Positions 60,425 through 64,000 of a stretch of 64,000 bases of DNA are shown here, piece after piece; the first letter of the stretch is position 1, and each line of letters opens with the position of its first letter. Position numbers and translations under genes: made by a program. The stretch comes from Mucilaginibacter celer. GTDB lineage: Bacteria; Bacteroidota; Bacteroidia; Sphingobacteriales; Sphingobacteriaceae. The DNA is taken from NCBI RefSeq assembly GCF_003576455.2, contig NZ_CP032869.1, positions 434,001 to 498,000 on the forward strand, read 5' to 3'. Under the pieces are notes generated by a model, which was given only the letters and a program-made list of their open reading frames with translations, made no database searches and had not been told where the DNA came from.

Positions 60425-61705
60425 TTAGAAATGGTAGTTAACACCTGCTTTAAAGCTGCTCAGATTAAGGGAGTAATTGGCCGTGTTTGTTGCTGCTATG
60501 TTTGTAATGGAAACAGGCAGGCTATATGCCAGTGCTACTTCAATGTTCTTGTTAAGTAATACCCCAGCTTTAATAGGGTACGAAAGCCATCTTGTATCCA
60601 GTACCAAAATGTTAGTGCGTACCGATGTTGGGTCGGCATTGTTGGTAATATTGTTGCCGCCGTAGCTGGTTAAGTTTAACATCAGCCCAATACCAGCATA
60701 AGCTTTAACATTTGCAGTATTATAAAAGTAGTATAGCACCTGCGGGGCAATGCCTATTTCATGTTGTTTTAGCCTGTATGTAGCCTTGGGTTTATCAGGT
60801 TGATTAAAATACACATCAACTATGGTGTTATATGAACTCGAGGTGTAAAGCACTTCAGTCCTGAAAATAAACCGGCCAATGTCTTTATTAGTATAAAAAT
60901 TAACACCCGCTATAAATACCGGTGCAAAAGAAGTTTTATTGGGCACATCGTTATAAAAAACAGCAGCACCCGTAAATTTGTAGGTACTCGCGTCAACACC
61001 GGCACCAACAAAAAAGTCCATACCTGCGTGCGAGCCGTAACTGTCGTTATCAACCGTTTGGTTATTTATAAGCTGAGATATGCTTTTCAAATCGCCAGGT
61101 TTATATTCGGCTTTTTCAATTAGTACCCCCAATTTGCTTGACGATGGATTGTATTTAGTAGCCAGGCTATATAGTTGAGGCACGTATTGATTTTCAGATC
61201 GCGTATTAGTCCCGTTGACACCCGCCGCTTCGCCGGTGCGGTAAATCCGATATATCAGTTCAACTGTGGTACCGGCCTGGTTATCTGCTATAAAATATCG
61301 CGTTTTAATATCATCGCTGTATGAAAACAATGAAACCTTATCGCCTTTTTGTTGCAGGCGTAAAAAAACAGTAGCCTGTTTAGTGCTGGTATCCTTACCT
61401 GTTGACAGCTTGTTTATATCAGTTTCATCCATGCTAATGGCGCCGCTGTAGCGTTGAAATGCAACCGAACCGGTTACTTCAAAATAACTGATATTATCAA
61501 CGGTATAGCTTTTTGTATCAGTAGCTGAAGCCGATGTTTTAAAAGATATACTTGTAGGGTTATTGTCCCAATCGCGCTCGTCAATAAAGCCCTGTACTGT
61601 TTGCCCGCCGGTGGTAATTACATAACCCGGTTTGAAATGACTTTGTGCAAAACTAAAAAAAGGTAATAATACAAAAAGAAGGAATAATTGATAGTAACGA
61701 TTCAT
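60425..61705 (-). CDS. Outer-membrane beta-barrel-type hypothetical protein
   Basis: From ATG 61705 the protein is 426 residues; the longer frame from 61735 puts a basic leader before the signal. It starts with a signal peptide (LFLLFVLLPFFSFAQ), then SHFKPGYVITTGGQTVQGFIDERDWDNNPTSISFKTSA. A region with DISYFEVTG-like strands follows, then a C-terminal half of alternating strands resembling a porin family barrel (FFVGAGVDASTYKFTGAAVFY, FAPVFIAGVNFYT, YAGIGLMLNLTSYGG, EVALAYSLPVSI, ending FKAGVNYHF). The terminal Phe fits an outer-membrane barrel. Function unknown. It is convergent with the small-RNA candidate. Confidence 0.75.
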   Translation of the reverse strand: MNRYYQLFLLFVLLPFFSFAQSHFKPGYVITTGGQTVQGFIDERDWDNNPTSISFKTSASATDTKSYTVDNISYFEVTGSVAFQRYSGAISMDETDINKLSTGKDTSTKQATVFLRLQQKGDKVSLFSYSDDIKTRYFIADNQAGTTVELIYRIYRTGEAAGVNGTNTRSENQYVPQLYSLATKYNPSSSKLGVLIEKAEYKPGDLKSISQLINNQTVDNDSYGSHAGMDFFVGAGVDASTYKFTGAAVFYNDVPNKTSFAPVFIAGVNFYTNKDIGRFIFRTEVLYTSSSYNTIVDVYFNQPDKPKATYRLKQHEIGIAPQVLYYFYNTANVKAYAGIGLMLNLTSYGGNNITNNADPTSVRTNILVLDTRWLSYPIKAGVLLNKNIEVALAYSLPVSITNIAATNTANYSLNLSSFKAGVNYHF

Positions 61706-61853
61706 AACTGTGATTGGTTTGAGTTTAATCAGCACAATATAAAACTAATTAAATCATACCTGAAATAAGTATACCCATTTTTTTAGTGTTATTAATTAAG
61801 CTTTTTTTACACTTAATATCTATATTTAGCGTTTTAATGGTAAATATAACTGA

Positions 61854-62726
61854 ATGAAGCCGCTTTTACTCAAAGTATCTGCCGATCCCGCACATTCTTT
61901 CAGCGTGCGGCATGATGTACAGCCCGATATAAATAACCGCTGGCATTGCCACCCGGAACTGGAGCTTATTTATTTTAAAAAGGGAGGCGGAACACAGTTT
62001 ATTGGCGACAGCATTAAACAATTTGAGGCAGGCGATATGGTGTTGGTAGGATCAAACCTGCCCCACTATTGGCGGTTTGACGATGTTTATTTTGGTGATG
62101 GGGGAGAAGTGCAACCTACAGACACTATCGTAGTGCATTTTAACGAAAATTTTTGGGGTGAACAGTTTTTACAATTGCCCGAAAATAAGCTGATTAAAGT
62201 GCTGCTCGAGCGTTCAAAACGTGGGCTGCAAATTACCGGAAAAACCAAGGAATCTCTGGCCGGAATTCTTACCTCCATGCTTAATACCGATGGTGCCGAG
62301 CGGATTATCATGTTGCTCAGAGCACTGAACACACTGGCTGGTGCATCACTTCATTACTTAACTTCAATTGGTTTTAAGTATGATCATAACGAATTGGAAA
62401 GTGACAGACTCAATAATATTTATGAGTACTCGATGCGCAACTTCCGCAAAAAAATTTACCTCGAAGAGATTGCTGACGTAGCCGGCGTAAGCGCCAACTC
62501 ATTTTGCAGATACTTTAAATCAAAAACCCGTAAAACTTACTCGCAGTTTGTTATTGAAATAAAGGTTGGCTATGCATGTAAACTGTTGATTGAAAATAAA
62601 CTGAATATTAAGCAATTGTGTTATGATAGCGGCTTTAATAACTTCTCCACTTTTCATAAACATTTTAAGCAGGTAACGGGCAAAAGCCCGCTGACGTATC
62701 AGAAAGAGTTTACTAAAAAGAACTGA
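61854..62726 (+). CDS. AraC-family transcriptional regulator (second copy of the cupin-AraC type)
   Basis: The 290-residue protein has an N-terminal cupin part (WHCHPELELIYFKKGGGTQFIGDSIKQFEAGDMVLVGSNLPHYWRF). The C-terminal AraC double helix-turn-helix follows (KKIYLEEIADVAGVSANSFCRYFKSKTRKTYSQFVIEIKVGYA and NIKQLCYDSGFNNFSTFHKHFKQVTGKSPLTYQKEF). It is the same architecture as the mannan regulator at 132-1010. The next plus-strand genes are a mutarotase and a GH29 fucosidase, so it probably regulates fucose or fucosylated-glycan use. The 118-base gap to the divergent gene is AT-rich. Confidence 0.9.
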   Translation: MKPLLLKVSADPAHSFSVRHDVQPDINNRWHCHPELELIYFKKGGGTQFIGDSIKQFEAGDMVLVGSNLPHYWRFDDVYFGDGGEVQPTDTIVVHFNENFWGEQFLQLPENKLIKVLLERSKRGLQITGKTKESLAGILTSMLNTDGAERIIMLLRALNTLAGASLHYLTSIGFKYDHNELESDRLNNIYEYSMRNFRKKIYLEEIADVAGVSANSFCRYFKSKTRKTYSQFVIEIKVGYACKLLIENKLNIKQLCYDSGFNNFSTFHKHFKQVTGKSPLTYQKEFTKKN

Positions 62727-62847
62727 TCGTTCTTATCAACGGTACTATGCCAAAAAAGCTGAACGTTTTGGCCAATTTTCGATAATTATTTACCCTTAAA
62801 CCTTATTTCTTTGTAATACCGATATAAACTTTTTTGAGAGCTATTCT

Positions 62848-63180
62848 ATGAGCCAACGATACTGTTTAACCCTCGACCTGAAAGACGATGCGGCCCTGAT
62901 TGCCGAATACGAAAAGTATCACGAAAGCATCTGGCCCGAAATTCACGAAAGTATCACCGCCAAGGGAATTACCAATATGGAGATTTACCGTTTCGATACC
63001 CGCATGTTCATGATTATGGAGGTTAACGATAATTTTAGCTTTGATGAGGCCGCTGCTATGGATGCCGCAAATCCTAAAGTTAAGGAGTGGGAAGATTTAA
63101 TGTGGAGCTACCAATCGCCGGTAAAAAATGCGCCTGAGGGTGTAAAATGGGTTTTGATGGATAAAGTTTTTACATTATAA
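62848..63180 (+). CDS. L-rhamnose/L-fucose mutarotase family protein
   Basis: The 110-residue protein is a single RhaM-type alpha/beta barrel: YCLTLDLKDDAALIAEYEKYHESIWPEIHESITAKGITNMEIYRFDTRMFMIMEV, then DAANPKVKEWEDLMWSYQSPVKNAPEGVKWVLMDKVF. His25 in YEKYHESIWPE and the final Trp residues agree with the active site of RhaM. The family interconverts the anomers of L-rhamnose or L-fucose. The GH29 fucosidase gene starts about a dozen bases after it, so L-fucose is the likelier substrate. Cytoplasmic, no signal peptide. Confidence 0.88.
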   Translation: MSQRYCLTLDLKDDAALIAEYEKYHESIWPEIHESITAKGITNMEIYRFDTRMFMIMEVNDNFSFDEAAAMDAANPKVKEWEDLMWSYQSPVKNAPEGVKWVLMDKVFTL

Positions 63181-63192
63181 ACAGGGATGGGT

Positions 63193-64000
63193 ATGTTAAA
63201 AAAAATACAATTGCTTGCTGTGTGTTTTTCGCTGATCTGCTCATCAGTATCAGCGCAAAAAATGATAGGCACCGAAACCGATGCCCAAAAAGAAAAACGC
63301 ATGGAATGGTGGAAGGACGATCGCTTTGGCATGTTTATTCACTGGGGCCTGTACGCGCAGGCTGCCCGCCACGAATGGGTTAAAAACCATGAACACATCA
63401 CAAACGATGTGTATCAAAAATATTTCGACCAGTTTAATCCCGACCAGTTCGAGCCGCAGAAATGGGCTAAAGAGGCAAAAGCAGCAGGCATGAAATACGC
63501 TGTGCTTACCACTAAGCACCACGAGGGTTTTTGCCTGTTTGATTCAAAATATACCGATTATAAAGCGCCTAATACCAAAGCCAAACGCGATTTGGTACGC
63601 GAGTATGTGAACGCTTTCCGCGCTCAGGGCTTAAAAGTGGGTTTTTACTATTCGCTGTTAGACTGGCACCACCCGGATTACCTGGTTGATGCTTATCATC
63701 CGCAGGCACCTGCCGATAAAAGTGATGCCAGCTACGCCAAACTGAATAAAGGCCGCGATATGGCCAAATACCGCCAGTACATGCGTAACCAGATCACCGA
63801 GTTGTTAACCAACTATGGTAAGATCGATATTCTTTGGCTCGATTTTTCATTCCCGAATAAAAACGGCCACGGCAAAACCAAGGACGATTGGGGTGCCGTT
63901 GAACTGGTAAAACTGATCAGGAAACTACAGCCGGGCATTATAATCGATAACCGCCTGAACCTGGAAGAATATAAAGACGGTGCCGACTTTGAAACGCCCG
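63193..64000 (+). CDS. GH29 alpha-L-fucosidase (partial, cut by window end)
   Basis: The frame is open from ATG 63193 (an ATG at 63187 is in frame) to the last base, 269 residues. A signal peptide (IQLLAVCFSLICSSVSAQ) is followed by the GH29 start: EWWKDDRFGMFIHWGLYA, then AVLTTKHHEGFCLFDSK, GFYYSLLDWHHPDY and IDILWLDFSF. The likely nucleophile is Asp217 in WLDFSF. GH29 enzymes release L-fucose from glycans in the periplasm. It follows the mutarotase, so freed fucose would be equilibrated and taken up. The C-terminal part lies outside the window. Confidence 0.9.
   Translation, partial: MLKKIQLLAVCFSLICSSVSAQKMIGTETDAQKEKRMEWWKDDRFGMFIHWGLYAQAARHEWVKNHEHITNDVYQKYFDQFNPDQFEPQKWAKEAKAAGMKYAVLTTKHHEGFCLFDSKYTDYKAPNTKAKRDLVREYVNAFRAQGLKVGFYYSLLDWHHPDYLVDAYHPQAPADKSDASYAKLNKGRDMAKYRQYMRNQITELLTNYGKIDILWLDFSFPNKNGHGKTKDDWGAVELVKLIRKLQPGIIIDNRLNLEEYKDGADFETP

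Noticed and set aside
1..64000. tRNA, rRNA or mobile-element transposase genes
   Set aside because: I looked for them by eye on both strands and saw no supported match. The repeats present carry no transposase. A tool-based search could still find a tRNA.

Overview
The window looks like chromosomal DNA of a member of the Bacteroidota, most likely family Sphingobacteriaceae (Mucilaginibacter- or Pedobacter-like). Grounds are the moderate GC content, lipoprotein and SusC-like outer-membrane families, families typical of the phylum (DUF3810, DUF2911, MG2-plug proteins, LytTR pairs), Bacteroidota-type promoters (TTG, about 19 bases, TAnnTTTG) and many short palindromic intergenic repeats. I saw no rRNA, tRNA, phage, IS transposase or CRISPR array. 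The genus is an inference.

Region 1 (1-9027, + strand) is a beta-mannan locus. It holds an AraC regulator, a sodium:solute symporter, a GH130 phosphorylase, a 2-epimerase of the AGE family, an unclassified clan GH-A lipoprotein and a GH26 mannanase. Together they fit the known route mannan -> mannobiose -> mannosylglucose -> mannose-1-phosphate + glucose. A GH27 alpha-galactosidase at 21808-24027 could remove galactose side chains. No SusC/SusD pair lies in the locus. Three copies of a 15-base sequence, before the regulator, the symporter and an MFS gene at 10317-11543, may be the operator.

Region 2 (9146-26146) is mixed. It has an ArsR-SRPBCC operon whose promoter lies between two near-identical palindromes, the MFS transporter, a DPGTGT-repeat lipoprotein, a DsbA-like protein and a DUF3179 protein. 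A probable metal operon follows (small Cys/His protein, TonB receptor, PepSY membrane protein, heavy-metal-binding lipoprotein), then three tandem copies of a small exported protein, and the GH27 gene.

Region 3 (26340-40177) starts with a desaturase closely resembling animal dihydroceramide delta-4 desaturase, unexpected and potentially important for sphingolipids. Next is a co-directional efflux locus transcribed right to left: OmpR regulator, histidine kinase, TolC, membrane fusion protein, RND pump, beta-propeller. An EamA protein, a TonB-type barrel and a DUF47 protein follow.

Region 4 (40477-55123) has an MG2-plug protein, DUF2911, a DUF3810 zinc-protease-like membrane protein, penicillin acylase, a GT2 glycosyltransferase, a sugar-phosphate-isomerase-like protein, DoxX, and a redox/signalling cluster: cNMP-binding histidine kinase, receiver-thioredoxin-reductase fusion and UBP zinc finger.

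Region 5 (55304-64000) has a LytTR two-component pair divergent from a large outer-membrane barrel, a second barrel-type protein, and an L-fucose-type locus (AraC, RhaM-family mutarotase, GH29 fucosidase cut by the window end).

The main non-coding signal is a repeated structured element at 45605-45720 (minus) and 60300-60405 (plus). The copies share an 18-base and a 26-base identical block, have different but still paired hairpins between them, and end in an intrinsic terminator. They look like members of an undescribed small RNA family.
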